Of a stretch of DNA of 62,352 nucleotides, positions 41,989 through 50,230 are shown one piece after another (position 1 is the stretch's first letter; every line of letters begins with the position of its first letter). A program made the translations under genes and the position numbers. The notes under the pieces were generated by a model. It saw only the letters and a program-made list of their open reading frames with translations. It was not told the DNA's origin and made no database searches. Origin of the DNA: CAYQCN01 sp964415975 (GTDB lineage: Bacteria > Patescibacteriota > Saccharimonadia > QS-5-54-17); contig CAYQCN010000002.1 of NCBI GenBank assembly GCA_964415975.1, positions 1 through 62,352 of the forward strand, in the 5' to 3' direction.

Positions 41989-43164
41989 ATGTCTAATTAT
42001 ACACTTTATGGAGCCAACTGGTGTCCAGACACAAGCCGAGTAAGGCGCTGGCTGGGCGAGCACGAGGTCACCTATAATTGGCGCAATGTCGATGACAGTC
42101 AGCAAGTGGTAGACGAAATGCTAGCTAAGACCGGCGGTGAGTATCTGATTCCAGTCTTTGTCAGTGATGATACTGTCCTTACTAATCCTAGCGATGAAAA
42201 GCTACAAAGCTTATTGAAAAAAGGTGATGAGGATGTGGTGTCTTTCCACGATATTGTGACTATTGGCGCTGGACCGGCTGCATTGTCAGCGGCCATATAC
42301 ACAACTCGGGAAGACATAGACACCATCTTGCTCGAGAAAGGTGTGGTAGGGGGTTTGGCTGCCATCACCGACCTTATAGAGAACTACCCCGGATTTGAAG
42401 AGGGTGTAGAGGGTTTGCATCTGTCGCAAAACTTACAAAAACAGGCCGAGCGTTTTGGAGCTAAGATCGAGCTTGCTGAAGTTGAACGGATAGAGGATCA
42501 AGGTCAATACAAAAAAATACACACATCCAATGGAGTCTATGCAGCTAAATCGGTCTTGATAAGTACAGGAAGTGACTATAGACGACTTAATGTGCCTGGT
42601 GAGAGTGAGTTCTATGGTAGAGGAGTGCATTTTTGCGCAACTTGTGACGGAGCCTTCTACAGAGACAAAAGGTTGGTAGTTGTGGGTGGTGGTAATTCTG
42701 CTGCTCAAGAGGGAATGTTCTTGACGAAGTTTGCCTCGCATATAGATATGCTTGTGCGTGGCGACAGTCTAAAAGCCAGTGAAGTTTTGGCAGAAAAGAT
42801 TGAAAGTTCAGATAAGATAAAGATTCACTACAACACTACAACTGATGAGATACTGCACGATGACAAACAGGTTACTGGAGTCAGAGGTACTGATAAATCT
42901 ACAGGCGAATCGGTAACTTTTGATGTAGATGGAGTGTTCGTTTTTATAGGTCTAGACCCTAATACTGGATTCTTGCAAGATAGCGACATCAAGTTGGATG
43001 ATAACGGATTTGTAGTTACTGACAGGACTTTACAGACCTCTATGCCAGGAGTATTTTGCGCTGGGGATGTAAGAGCGGGGGCTACTCAGCAGATAGCTAG
43101 TGCTGTAGGAGAAGGCGCCACTGCAGCCTTGATGATGCGAGAATATTTAGAAGAGGTTGGCTAG
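41989..43164 (+). CDS. Glutaredoxin-thioredoxin reductase fusion
   Basis: 391 aa from the ATG at 41989. Residues 1-80 are a glutaredoxin-like domain with CPDT as its centre. From about 85 a complete thioredoxin reductase follows: FAD motif TIGAGPAALSAAIY, redox CATC in CATCDGAFY, NADPH motif VVVGGGNSAAQEGMF and the C-terminal FAD motif VFCAGDVR. The TrxR part lacks some usual NADPH-binding residues (GGGNSAAQEG followed by RGDSLKASE rather than an HRRxxxR pattern), so NADH or another donor is possible. Fusing carrier and reductase suggests a compact thiol system that serves the upstream glutaredoxin. Confidence 0.9.
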   Translation: MSNYTLYGANWCPDTSRVRRWLGEHEVTYNWRNVDDSQQVVDEMLAKTGGEYLIPVFVSDDTVLTNPSDEKLQSLLKKGDEDVVSFHDIVTIGAGPAALSAAIYTTREDIDTILLEKGVVGGLAAITDLIENYPGFEEGVEGLHLSQNLQKQAERFGAKIELAEVERIEDQGQYKKIHTSNGVYAAKSVLISTGSDYRRLNVPGESEFYGRGVHFCATCDGAFYRDKRLVVVGGGNSAAQEGMFLTKFASHIDMLVRGDSLKASEVLAEKIESSDKIKIHYNTTTDEILHDDKQVTGVRGTDKSTGESVTFDVDGVFVFIGLDPNTGFLQDSDIKLDDNGFVVTDRTLQTSMPGVFCAGDVRAGATQQIASAVGEGATAALMMREYLEEVG

Positions 43165-43165
43165 G

Positions 43166-43174
43166 TGCTATAAT
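43166..43174 (+). promoter_or_regulatory. Extended -10 promoter
   Basis: TGC-TATAAT, with start near 43181 and an AAGGAG ribosome site before the ATG at 43199. It would drive the unknown exported protein and the cupredoxin. Confidence 0.6.
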
Positions 43175-43198
43175 CGATAACAGTTAAGGAGTATATTG

Positions 43199-43879
43199 AT
43201 GCAGTCAAAAAGTTTACAATCGGTTGGCTTAGCCTTGGTTTCGCTTATAGCGGGTGTTTTGATTGGTGCAGTTGGTGGCCAGGTATTTGATATAAGCGAT
43301 GAAACCGTCACTAAAACTGATGAGCAGCAGCCTACATCTCAGACTGCAGCTGCCGATTTTCGCGCCAATCTCAATCTGTCTGCTATTAAGTATACTGAAT
43401 TAACTCATAGTGCAATGGTGGGTGAGTATGGCAGCACGCTTGCTAGCCAGCCCAAGAGTGAGCGAGCAGAACTAGCCAGCGAAGACTTGTTAGCTGTTTT
43501 CGGAGTCGTTTATAGTAATGAAGAGCTTGAAGACTTAAGCGATGCCTTAAGTGATTTTAATAACGGCTTAGACATTTATGTACTGGCAGCCAAAGAGCAG
43601 TCGGCATCGGATACTGCAGAAGCTGAATCTGAGATATCCGAGGCTGTATTGAGTCTGAGTGTAAGTTTAGAGGAGTTAACCGAAGAAGAGTTATCCAAGA
43701 ATGTTTTGGCTGAGAAGCTTAATGACTACACAGACGATTTAACGAGGGCCTTTGATGCCGCTGTAGCAGAAAACTATGACGAGTCGTATAGTCATCTAGA
43801 CGAGTCTATTAGAAAGTCGATAGCCATATCTGACGATTTAGCTGAAGTAGTTATCGCTGTTAATGAAGATGAGTTTTAA
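43199..43879 (+). CDS. Membrane-anchored protein, unknown function
   Basis: 226 aa. One N-terminal span (VGLALVSLIAGVLIGAVGG) with the rest outside. The ectodomain is helical and acidic (SAIKYTELTHSAMVGEYGST, SEISEAVLSLSVSLEELTEE). I recognise no family. It shares a promoter region with the cupredoxin 19 nt downstream and may be its partner at the cell surface. Confidence 0.72.
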   Translation: MQSKSLQSVGLALVSLIAGVLIGAVGGQVFDISDETVTKTDEQQPTSQTAAADFRANLNLSAIKYTELTHSAMVGEYGSTLASQPKSERAELASEDLLAVFGVVYSNEELEDLSDALSDFNNGLDIYVLAAKEQSASDTAEAESEISEAVLSLSVSLEELTEEELSKNVLAEKLNDYTDDLTRAFDAAVAENYDESYSHLDESIRKSIAISDDLAEVVIAVNEDEF

Positions 43880-43898
43880 CAAATAGGAGGAGTCAACC

Positions 43899-44390
43899 AT
43901 GCAAAAAGCATTCATTATCATGATAATGGTTATATTTATAGTCACATCGATTGGGTTCTTTGTTGCCATGATGGGGCCGGCTGCTGATCCGGAGCAAAGA
44001 GAACAGCAGGAAAGACAAGATGCAGCTAGCCCAGACATAGACGATGCAAGCGTTGATTTTGAAATCCCAGAATATGTAACTGCGCCTGGAGTCAACTTTG
44101 ATGGCGCAGAAGATTTGAGCGGTCAAGATGAAATTGCAATCGACATATCTGACAATGTCTTCAGCCCTACAGCCACCCTAGTGAGTGCAGGCGTAACGGT
44201 TGAGTGGGTGAACAGTGGGGACACTCAGCACAGTATAGTCAGCGACCCAGACAGCCCGGCTGGGGAGTTTGCTAGCGGGTTGCTAGACAGCGGCGAGTCA
44301 TTTACCCAAACTTTTGATGAGCCGGGTGAATATTACTACTTTTGTGAGCAACACCCAGCCTCAATGCGCGGGGTATTGCTAGTTGAGTAG
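43899..44390 (+). CDS. Exported cupredoxin with complete type 1 copper site
   Basis: 163 aa with a strong AGGAGG ribosome site. One N-terminal span (IMVIFIVTSIGFFVAMMG), an acidic linker, then a plastocyanin-like domain. The copper ligands are all visible: His in DTQHSI and Cys, His and Met in FCEQHPASM. It should carry an electron or store copper outside the membrane. No respiratory oxidase or nitrite reductase is in the window. It differs from the cupredoxin at 34455, which lacks the Cys. Confidence 0.9.
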   Translation: MQKAFIIMIMVIFIVTSIGFFVAMMGPAADPEQREQQERQDAASPDIDDASVDFEIPEYVTAPGVNFDGAEDLSGQDEIAIDISDNVFSPTATLVSAGVTVEWVNSGDTQHSIVSDPDSPAGEFASGLLDSGESFTQTFDEPGEYYYFCEQHPASMRGVLLVE

Positions 44391-44509
44391 GTTCAGTCTT
44401 CTGGATGGCAAGATAGACGCCTACGAAAAGAGGCTGCTGATGTTCACGTCGAGCTATTTTCGTTTTAATATATAAATAATTAAGACATATACATAATTAA
44501 GGAGAACTT

Positions 44510-45022
44510 ATGAACTTAGATGCAATTGGATATGGTGATAATGCGCCAAATGAAGTCAACGTAGTAATTGAAATACCAAGAGGGTCTGGCAATAAGTATG
44601 AGTTCGACAAGGACAGTAATGCAATCGTACTTGATAGAGTGCAGCCGACTACCATGAAACAGCCATATGATTATGGTTTCGTGCCAAAGACGTTGAGTGA
44701 AGACGGCGACCCAATCGATGCTTTAGTGATTATAGACGAACCACTGTTTCCCGGGGTAGTTGTGCCTGCCCGAGTAATAGGCCTACTGAAGATGATCGAT
44801 GATGGCGAAGAGGATGAAAAGTTGATATGTGTGGCAAGTGATGATAAAAACTACGAGCATGTAGATACATTAGAAGATTTGGGCGACAATTTTACGGCTA
44901 AAGTACGACACTACTTTGAGAGGTATAAAGACTTGCAAGACAAGGAGGTCTCTATTACCGGCTGGGGTGATATCAAAGAAGCACATAGTGCGATAGAATC
45001 AGCAATCAATAATTACAAATAG
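44510..45022 (+). CDS. ppa: Inorganic pyrophosphatase
   Basis: Family I soluble pyrophosphatase; it hydrolyses PPi and drives biosynthesis forward. 170 aa. IPRGSGNKYEFDKD, YDYGFVPKTLSEDGDPIDALV with the metal-binding Asp cluster, and KVRHYFERYKDL are all typical. A good ribosome site (AAGGAGA) precedes the ATG. The upstream gap (44391-44509) holds an AT-rich direct repeat (ATAATTAAG twice). Confidence 0.96.
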   Translation: MNLDAIGYGDNAPNEVNVVIEIPRGSGNKYEFDKDSNAIVLDRVQPTTMKQPYDYGFVPKTLSEDGDPIDALVIIDEPLFPGVVVPARVIGLLKMIDDGEEDEKLICVASDDKNYEHVDTLEDLGDNFTAKVRHYFERYKDLQDKEVSITGWGDIKEAHSAIESAINNYK

Positions 45023-45073
45023 CTTTGGTTAGTTTAAGCCATATGTACGTATTTCTTGCGTGCAGCTGTTAGG

Positions 45074-45099
45074 GTTTATATACTGTAGTTAATATAAAC
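45074..45099 (+). promoter_or_regulatory. gap promoter with inverted repeat
   Basis: GTTTATAT (45074-45081) and ATATAAAC (45092-45099) are inverted around a TATACT -10 box (45079-45084) and the start point. A repressor bound here would block transcription of GAPDH. Confidence 0.45.
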
Positions 45100-45112
45100 A
45101 AAAGAGGAATAT

Positions 45113-46120
45113 ATGAAAACAAAAATTGCAATTAACGGGTTCGGTAGAATTGGGCGTAATGCCTTTAAAGTGGCTAGAGAACGGGATGACTTAGAGGTTG
45201 TGGCTATTAATGATTTGACCGACAACCAAACTCTAGCCCATCTGCTGAAGTACGATTCTAGCTACGGACCATATGGGCGAGAGGTAGATGCTGATGAGTA
45301 CTCCCTGGCAGTTGACGGTGATCAAGTGTTAGTTACAGCCGAAAAAGACCCTAGCTTACTTCCATGGGGAGAGCACGGTGTTGATATAGTTATAGAAAGT
45401 ACGGGCCGTTTTACAAAGGCTGAAGATGCCAAGATGCATTTGGCTGCCGGTGCAAAGAAAGTTGTGGTGTCGGCTCCAGCTAAAGGTGACGGCGTCGATA
45501 CAGTTGTGCTTAGTGTTAACGATGAGAAGATTGAAAATGGCGGTGATGTATACTCTAATGCCTCATGCACTACAAACTGTATCACGCCTGTAGCTGCAGT
45601 TATGCTGCGTGAGTTTGGCATCGAAAAGGCTATGATGACAACTATCCACTCCTATACCGCTGACCAGAATTTACAGGATGGTCCACACAAAGATATGCGT
45701 CGAGCGCGAGCTGCAGCTGAGAATATAGTACCTACTACCACAGGCGCCGCCCAGGCGGCTGGTCAGGCCTTACCTGAGCTCGAAGGAGTGTTTGACGGCT
45801 TGAGTATCAGGGTGCCAACACCAGTAGTGTCTCTGAGTGACTTTACTTTTGTTTTGTCAAAAGATGTTACAGCTGAAGAGGTTAATCAAGCTATCGAGGC
45901 GGCTACAAAAGAGCCAGCTTTTGCAGGCATCATGTCGGTTACAAATGAGCCGGTTGTCTCTAAAGATTTATTAAAGGACAGCCACTCTGCAATTGTAGAC
46001 CTGAGCCTGACTCAGGTATGTGCTGGTAATCTAGTAAAAGTAGTTGCCTGGTATGACAATGAGTGGGGCTACTCTAACCGCCTGGTAGAGCTTGTTGGGC
46101 GGCTTGCTGACCAGCTTTAA
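45113..46120 (+). CDS. gap: Glyceraldehyde-3-phosphate dehydrogenase
   Basis: Oxidises glyceraldehyde 3-phosphate to 1,3-bisphosphoglycerate. 335 aa. NGFGRIGR (8-15) and Asp34 in AIND point to NAD. The catalytic Cys152 is in NASCTTNCITP. WYDNEWGYSNRL closes the family pattern. An inverted repeat overlaps its -10 region. It heads the sugar-phosphate block 44.5-51.2 kb, separate from pyk-pgk-tpiA. Confidence 0.97.
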   Translation: MKTKIAINGFGRIGRNAFKVARERDDLEVVAINDLTDNQTLAHLLKYDSSYGPYGREVDADEYSLAVDGDQVLVTAEKDPSLLPWGEHGVDIVIESTGRFTKAEDAKMHLAAGAKKVVVSAPAKGDGVDTVVLSVNDEKIENGGDVYSNASCTTNCITPVAAVMLREFGIEKAMMTTIHSYTADQNLQDGPHKDMRRARAAAENIVPTTTGAAQAAGQALPELEGVFDGLSIRVPTPVVSLSDFTFVLSKDVTAEEVNQAIEAATKEPAFAGIMSVTNEPVVSKDLLKDSHSAIVDLSLTQVCAGNLVKVVAWYDNEWGYSNRLVELVGRLADQL

Positions 46121-46161
46121 TTTGATATTGCATACGAAGTTAAGCCAATGGAGACTTGATG

Positions 46162-46167
46162 TATAAT
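46162..46167 (+). promoter_or_regulatory. -10 box upstream of rpiB
   Basis: A perfect TATAAT with start near 46174, about 55 nt before the ATG at 46229. It would give the rpiB-rpe-tkt-fba stretch its own promoter. Confidence 0.5.
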
Positions 46168-46228
46168 GCGCTTATATAAACATAAGACGTATCTTTACTA
46201 GAGTTAATCAAGATTGGAGCTTTTATAG

Positions 46229-46678
46229 ATGAAAATATATATCACAAGTGATCATGCAGGCTTCGAGATGAAGACGGCGCTGTATGAGTATTTAGTTCAT
46301 GGCGGCTGGGACGTCGAAGACATCGGGCCGTTTACTTTAGACAAAGAAGATGATTATCCTAACTATGCTTTCTTGATGACTACGAAGATCTTAGGAAGTG
46401 AAGATGAAGACCCTCGCGGCATTATGTTGTGTGGCACTGGTCAGGGCATGGCCATGGCTGCTAATAGAGTGGCTGGTATCCGAGCATCTCTGGCCTGGAA
46501 TGATGACATTGCCAAACTAGCCAGAGAGCATGAAGATAGCAACGCTTTGGCTTTGCCGGCTCGATTTGTGGGCTCTGAAGAGGCAGCTGAAATAGTCGAT
46601 GTATGGCTAAAGACTAAATTTTCAAAAGCTCCAAGACACCAAAGGCGGCTAGAGGAGATAGAGCAGCTATATGGTTAA
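46229..46678 (+). CDS. rpiB: Ribose-5-phosphate isomerase B-like protein
   Basis: RpiB/LacAB family; interconverts ribose 5-phosphate and ribulose 5-phosphate. 149 aa. SDHAGFEMK carries the phosphate-binding Asp-His pair, and CGTGQGMAMAANR holds the catalytic Cys (the usual GTGIGM has Gln for Ile). It lies just before ribulose-phosphate epimerase, consistent with the pentose phosphate assignment. Confidence 0.92.
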   Translation: MKIYITSDHAGFEMKTALYEYLVHGGWDVEDIGPFTLDKEDDYPNYAFLMTTKILGSEDEDPRGIMLCGTGQGMAMAANRVAGIRASLAWNDDIAKLAREHEDSNALALPARFVGSEEAAEIVDVWLKTKFSKAPRHQRRLEEIEQLYG

Positions 46679-46702
46679 CTTGACTTGCTCTAGGCTAGTT
46701 TT

Positions 46703-47356
46703 ATGGCTGTAATAGCACCAGCAGTACTAGCAGAATCTGTAGAGGGCTTTGCTCATGATTTGTCGGTCGCTGCATCTGTTAGCAATAGAGTGCAGATAGA
46801 TCTAGCCGATGGTGAATTTGCACCTAATCGTACGGTTGGAATAGAGCAGATTTATTGCCCAGATGGAGTAGATATTGATTTGCATGTAATGTTTGATAAC
46901 CCATCTGCTCACTTAGAGACAATGATAGCAGTCAAGCCTAGCTTGGTGATCGTCCATTATGAAGCCAAGCACCTACATAACACTAAAGCAATTGAGGACA
47001 TTCGCAAACAACTCCAGTCAGCTGGAATTAAATTTGGTCTAGCAATACTGCCAAATACAAGCGTAGATGATGTATCCGCGCATCTTGGCAGTTTAGATCA
47101 TGTGTTGGTATTTACTGGCGAGCTAGGGCATTACGGCGGAAAAACGCAGACGGACTGTCTGAGTAAGATTTCAGAGATAAAAGCTATCAATCCAAGCCTT
47201 GAAGTGGGAGTTGATGGCGGCATCGATGAGGCCAATATAGCTGGAGTAGTGCGGGCTGGGGCAGATGTGTTAAATGTGGGCAGCTTTATACAGAAGGCTT
47301 CACGACCACAAGAAGCTTATGATAAACTCAAATTAGCAGTCGCTCAACAAACTTAA
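46703..47356 (+). CDS. rpe: Ribulose-phosphate 3-epimerase-like protein
   Basis: TIM barrel, 217 aa; interconverts ribulose 5-phosphate and xylulose 5-phosphate. The sequence is divergent but keeps APAVLAES, the metal/acid Asp in VQIDLADGEFAPN (normally HxDVMDGxFVPN), DLHVM, VIVHYEA, GVDGGID with the second Asp, and GADVLNVGSFI. The first metal-binding His is replaced by Gln in VQIDLAD, which leaves activity slightly uncertain. The neighbours rpiB and tkt support the call. Confidence 0.85.
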   Translation: MAVIAPAVLAESVEGFAHDLSVAASVSNRVQIDLADGEFAPNRTVGIEQIYCPDGVDIDLHVMFDNPSAHLETMIAVKPSLVIVHYEAKHLHNTKAIEDIRKQLQSAGIKFGLAILPNTSVDDVSAHLGSLDHVLVFTGELGHYGGKTQTDCLSKISEIKAINPSLEVGVDGGIDEANIAGVVRAGADVLNVGSFIQKASRPQEAYDKLKLAVAQQT

Positions 47357-47417
47357 AAAGTATGTCTAAACACCCAGCAATCTTTTATTGCAAAATCAAA
47401 AACCAAGGACATAATAA

Positions 47418-48269
47418 ATGAAACATACAACTTCAGAGTTAAAATTAATAGCCAACACTATTCGCAAAGACATTATAGATATGCTCAAATCTGCTGGAAG
47501 TGGCCATTCCGCAGGACCGCTAGGCATGACCGATGTATTTACTGCACTATATTTTGAGGTTTTAAATCACCAGCCCGACAATCCAGACTGGGAAGAGCGA
47601 GACATAGTAGTCTTGTCCAATGGACATATCACACCTGTCAGATATGCAACTATGGCTAGAGCCGGATACTTCCCTGTGAGCGAACTTAAGACTTTGCGTC
47701 AACTTGGTAGCAACCTGCAAGGACACCCAGAGCGTACTAGGTTGCCTGGCACAGAAACTACTAGTGGCCCACTTGGTAGCGGACTATCTCAGGCCAGCGG
47801 CATGGCTCTAGCTATGGCAATCAACCAAGAGCGTCATCGTTGGGTTTATTGCTTGATGGGAGATGGCGAGCTGAATGAAGGCAACGTGTGGGAGGCTGCT
47901 ATGTTGGCGGCTAAATATAAACTACACAATTTAACAGCCATCATAGACCGCAACAATATCCAGATAGATGGTCCCACAGACGAAGTTATGCCCCTAGAGG
48001 ACTTATCGGAGAAGTGGCAGGCTTTTGGCTGGCATGTGTTTGAGATAGATGGCCATAATATAGAGGCTGTATTTAATGCTTGCCAGGAAGCTAAAGCTAT
48101 AGTTAATAAGCCAGTTGTGATTATTGCTCACACTATACCGGGCAAAGGAGTGGATTTTATGGAGTATGATTATCATTGGCATGGAGCGCCACCGGATTCA
48201 GATCAGGCCAAAAAGGCGCTCGCGCAGCTACGTACACTCGATGGGGAGATAAGGAGTGAGCATGAATGA
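47418..48269 (+). CDS. Transketolase, N-terminal subunit
   Basis: 283 aa, the thiamine-diphosphate-binding half. SAGSGHSAGPLGMTDVFTAL, the TPP motif GDGELNEGNVWEAAMLAA...NN and HTIPGKGVDFME are visible. The Pyr and C-terminal domains are on the next gene, as in archaea and many CPR bacteria. It overlaps the C-subunit gene by 8 nt, so the two subunits should be made in equal amounts. Confidence 0.95.
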   Translation: MKHTTSELKLIANTIRKDIIDMLKSAGSGHSAGPLGMTDVFTALYFEVLNHQPDNPDWEERDIVVLSNGHITPVRYATMARAGYFPVSELKTLRQLGSNLQGHPERTRLPGTETTSGPLGSGLSQASGMALAMAINQERHRWVYCLMGDGELNEGNVWEAAMLAAKYKLHNLTAIIDRNNIQIDGPTDEVMPLEDLSEKWQAFGWHVFEIDGHNIEAVFNACQEAKAIVNKPVVIIAHTIPGKGVDFMEYDYHWHGAPPDSDQAKKALAQLRTLDGEIRSEHE

Positions 48270-49296
48270 TATGAACCTTAATCCGAGCTTGGGTAGTAAA
48301 TCTATAGACAAAGAGCCGACCAGAAATGGATTTGGCAGGGGCTTGGTGGAGGCAGGCAGGCGAGACAAGCAGGTTGTTGCACTTTGTGCCGATTTGAGTG
48401 AATCGACCCGAATGCAGTATTTTGCTGATGAGTTCCCCGAAAGGTTCATAGAAGTTGGAGTTGCCGAGCAAAATCTTGTTACGACAGCTTCCGGCATGTC
48501 GCACATGGGCAAAGTCCCTTTCGCTAGTAGTTACGCAGCTTTTAGTCCTGGGCGAAACTGGGAGCAGATAAGAACCACTATATGTCTGAATGAGCGCAAT
48601 GTTAAGATAGTTGGCTCACATGCTGGGATATCTGTTGGTCCTGATGGTGCCACTCACCAGATGTTGGAAGATATAGCTCTTATGAGGGTTTTGCCACACA
48701 TGCAGGTAATAGTGCCATGTGATAGCTCGCAAGCCGAAAAGGCAACAATTGAGATGGCTGCAGAGATTGGCCCAATGTATATTCGACTATCCAGAGAGAA
48801 AACACCAATAGTCACTACTAAAGATACTCCATTTGAGATTGGCAAATCTTACGTTTACCGCGCAGGCAAAGATATAACCTTGCTAGCTACAGGGGCTATG
48901 GTGTATCAAGCTTTAGTTAGCGCCGAACGTTTGGACCAGCTCGGGATTTCGGCTGAAGTCATCAACTGTTCAAGCATCAAACCATTTGATAGCGAGACTT
49001 TGCTTGAGAGCGTGAGAAAGACCAAGGCAGTAGCAACTTTAGAAGAGGCCCAAATTAATGGCGGACTGGCCGGAGTTGCAGCTGAGGTGCTGTCAGAAAA
49101 CGAGCCCACTCCTATGTTAAGAATAGGTATGCAAGATCGATTTGGCGAGTCTGGCCAACCAGATGAGCTTATGGAGCACTTTGGTTTAACGCCTAAGACT
49201 ATCGTGAAGAGAGTGGCAGAGTTTGTGGGCAAAGACATAAGCTCCGCCAAAAATAAAAACAAAAAAAGACAAAGGATCAAAAAAGATGAGAAATAA
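48262..49296 (+). CDS. Transketolase, C-terminal subunit
   Basis: 344 aa from the ATG at 48262, with AAGGAG 5 nt upstream. Contains the Pyr domain (ALCADLSESTRMQYF, FIEVGVAEQNLVTTASGM, FASSYAAF) with the Glu that activates thiamine, and the C-terminal domain (DRFGESGQPDELMEHF). It pairs with the preceding subunit to make the functional enzyme. The C-terminus is strongly Lys-rich. It overlaps fba by 11 nt. Confidence 0.95.
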   Translation: MNDMNLNPSLGSKSIDKEPTRNGFGRGLVEAGRRDKQVVALCADLSESTRMQYFADEFPERFIEVGVAEQNLVTTASGMSHMGKVPFASSYAAFSPGRNWEQIRTTICLNERNVKIVGSHAGISVGPDGATHQMLEDIALMRVLPHMQVIVPCDSSQAEKATIEMAAEIGPMYIRLSREKTPIVTTKDTPFEIGKSYVYRAGKDITLLATGAMVYQALVSAERLDQLGISAEVINCSSIKPFDSETLLESVRKTKAVATLEEAQINGGLAGVAAEVLSENEPTPMLRIGMQDRFGESGQPDELMEHFGLTPKTIVKRVAEFVGKDISSAKNKNKKRQRIKKDEK

Positions 49297-50182
49297 CATC
49301 GAGCAAGCTCGCAAAGCATACAATAAGGCCAAACGAGAAGGCTATGCGCTTGGAGCTTTCAATATAGACAACCAAGAGACAATGGTTGCAGTGGCTGAGG
49401 CGGCTCAAACAAAGAATGCGCCAGTAATGGTAGAAGTTTCGGCCAGTGAAGTGAAGGCCATGGGTGTTAAAAATATACGTTGCATGGTAGACAATTATCG
49501 AGAGGAGTATGGTGTAGAGATGTATATTAACCTCGACCATTCACCTTCGGTAGAGGAGGCAAAGGCCGGTATAGATGCTGGATTTGAGTTTATCCATATC
49601 GACATATCTCAGGCCAACCATGATGCAAGCGATGAAGAGATTGTTGCTGCCACCAAGGAGGTAGTTGAGTACGCTAAAAAGACCGGCGCCCTAGTAGAGA
49701 GTGAGCCTCATTATTTTGGGGGTAGCTCCAATGTCCATGAAGAAGACATAGATTATGAAGAAATAAAAAAGACATTTTCTACACCAAAAGGCACAGTTGA
49801 GTTCGTTGAGGCAACAGGTATAGATACGTTTGCGGTAGCAATCGGCAATCTGCATGGGAGATATCCGGTGCCAAAACAGTTAGATATCGATCTGCTAAAG
49901 TCGATTAACAAAGAGGTTGGTGATGATACATTCTTGAGCTTGCATGGTGGCTCTGGAACTCCAGAGCACTATTATAGTGAAGCGGTGGCTCATGGCATAA
50001 GTAAGGTCAACATAAATTCCGATATGCGCTACGCTTTCAGGACAACTTTAGAGAAGGTTTTACAGGATAACCCTAATCAGTATGCGGTAGTTAAGTTGAT
50101 GCCAGAAGTAATTGCTTCGGTGCGCATAGTAGTCGAGCAGAAAATTGAGATGTTTGGCGCCACTGGAAGGGCGAATGTTTAG
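49286..50182 (+). CDS. fba: Class II fructose-bisphosphate aldolase
   Basis: Zinc-dependent aldolase of glycolysis, 298 aa. GAFNIDNQETMVAV opens the barrel. The metal ligands show as His in LDHSPSVEEAK, His in GNLHGRYPVPK and His in LHGGSGTPEHYYSEA, with VNINSDMRYAF for the phosphate. It starts within the transketolase gene and lies 48 nt before the PfkB kinase. Confidence 0.96.
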   Translation: MRNNIEQARKAYNKAKREGYALGAFNIDNQETMVAVAEAAQTKNAPVMVEVSASEVKAMGVKNIRCMVDNYREEYGVEMYINLDHSPSVEEAKAGIDAGFEFIHIDISQANHDASDEEIVAATKEVVEYAKKTGALVESEPHYFGGSSNVHEEDIDYEEIKKTFSTPKGTVEFVEATGIDTFAVAIGNLHGRYPVPKQLDIDLLKSINKEVGDDTFLSLHGGSGTPEHYYSEAVAHGISKVNINSDMRYAFRTTLEKVLQDNPNQYAVVKLMPEVIASVRIVVEQKIEMFGATGRANV

Positions 50183-50230
50183 CCATATGCAGTTAAGTTG
50201 TAAATTACTCGCTAAAATAGGAGCATAGCA

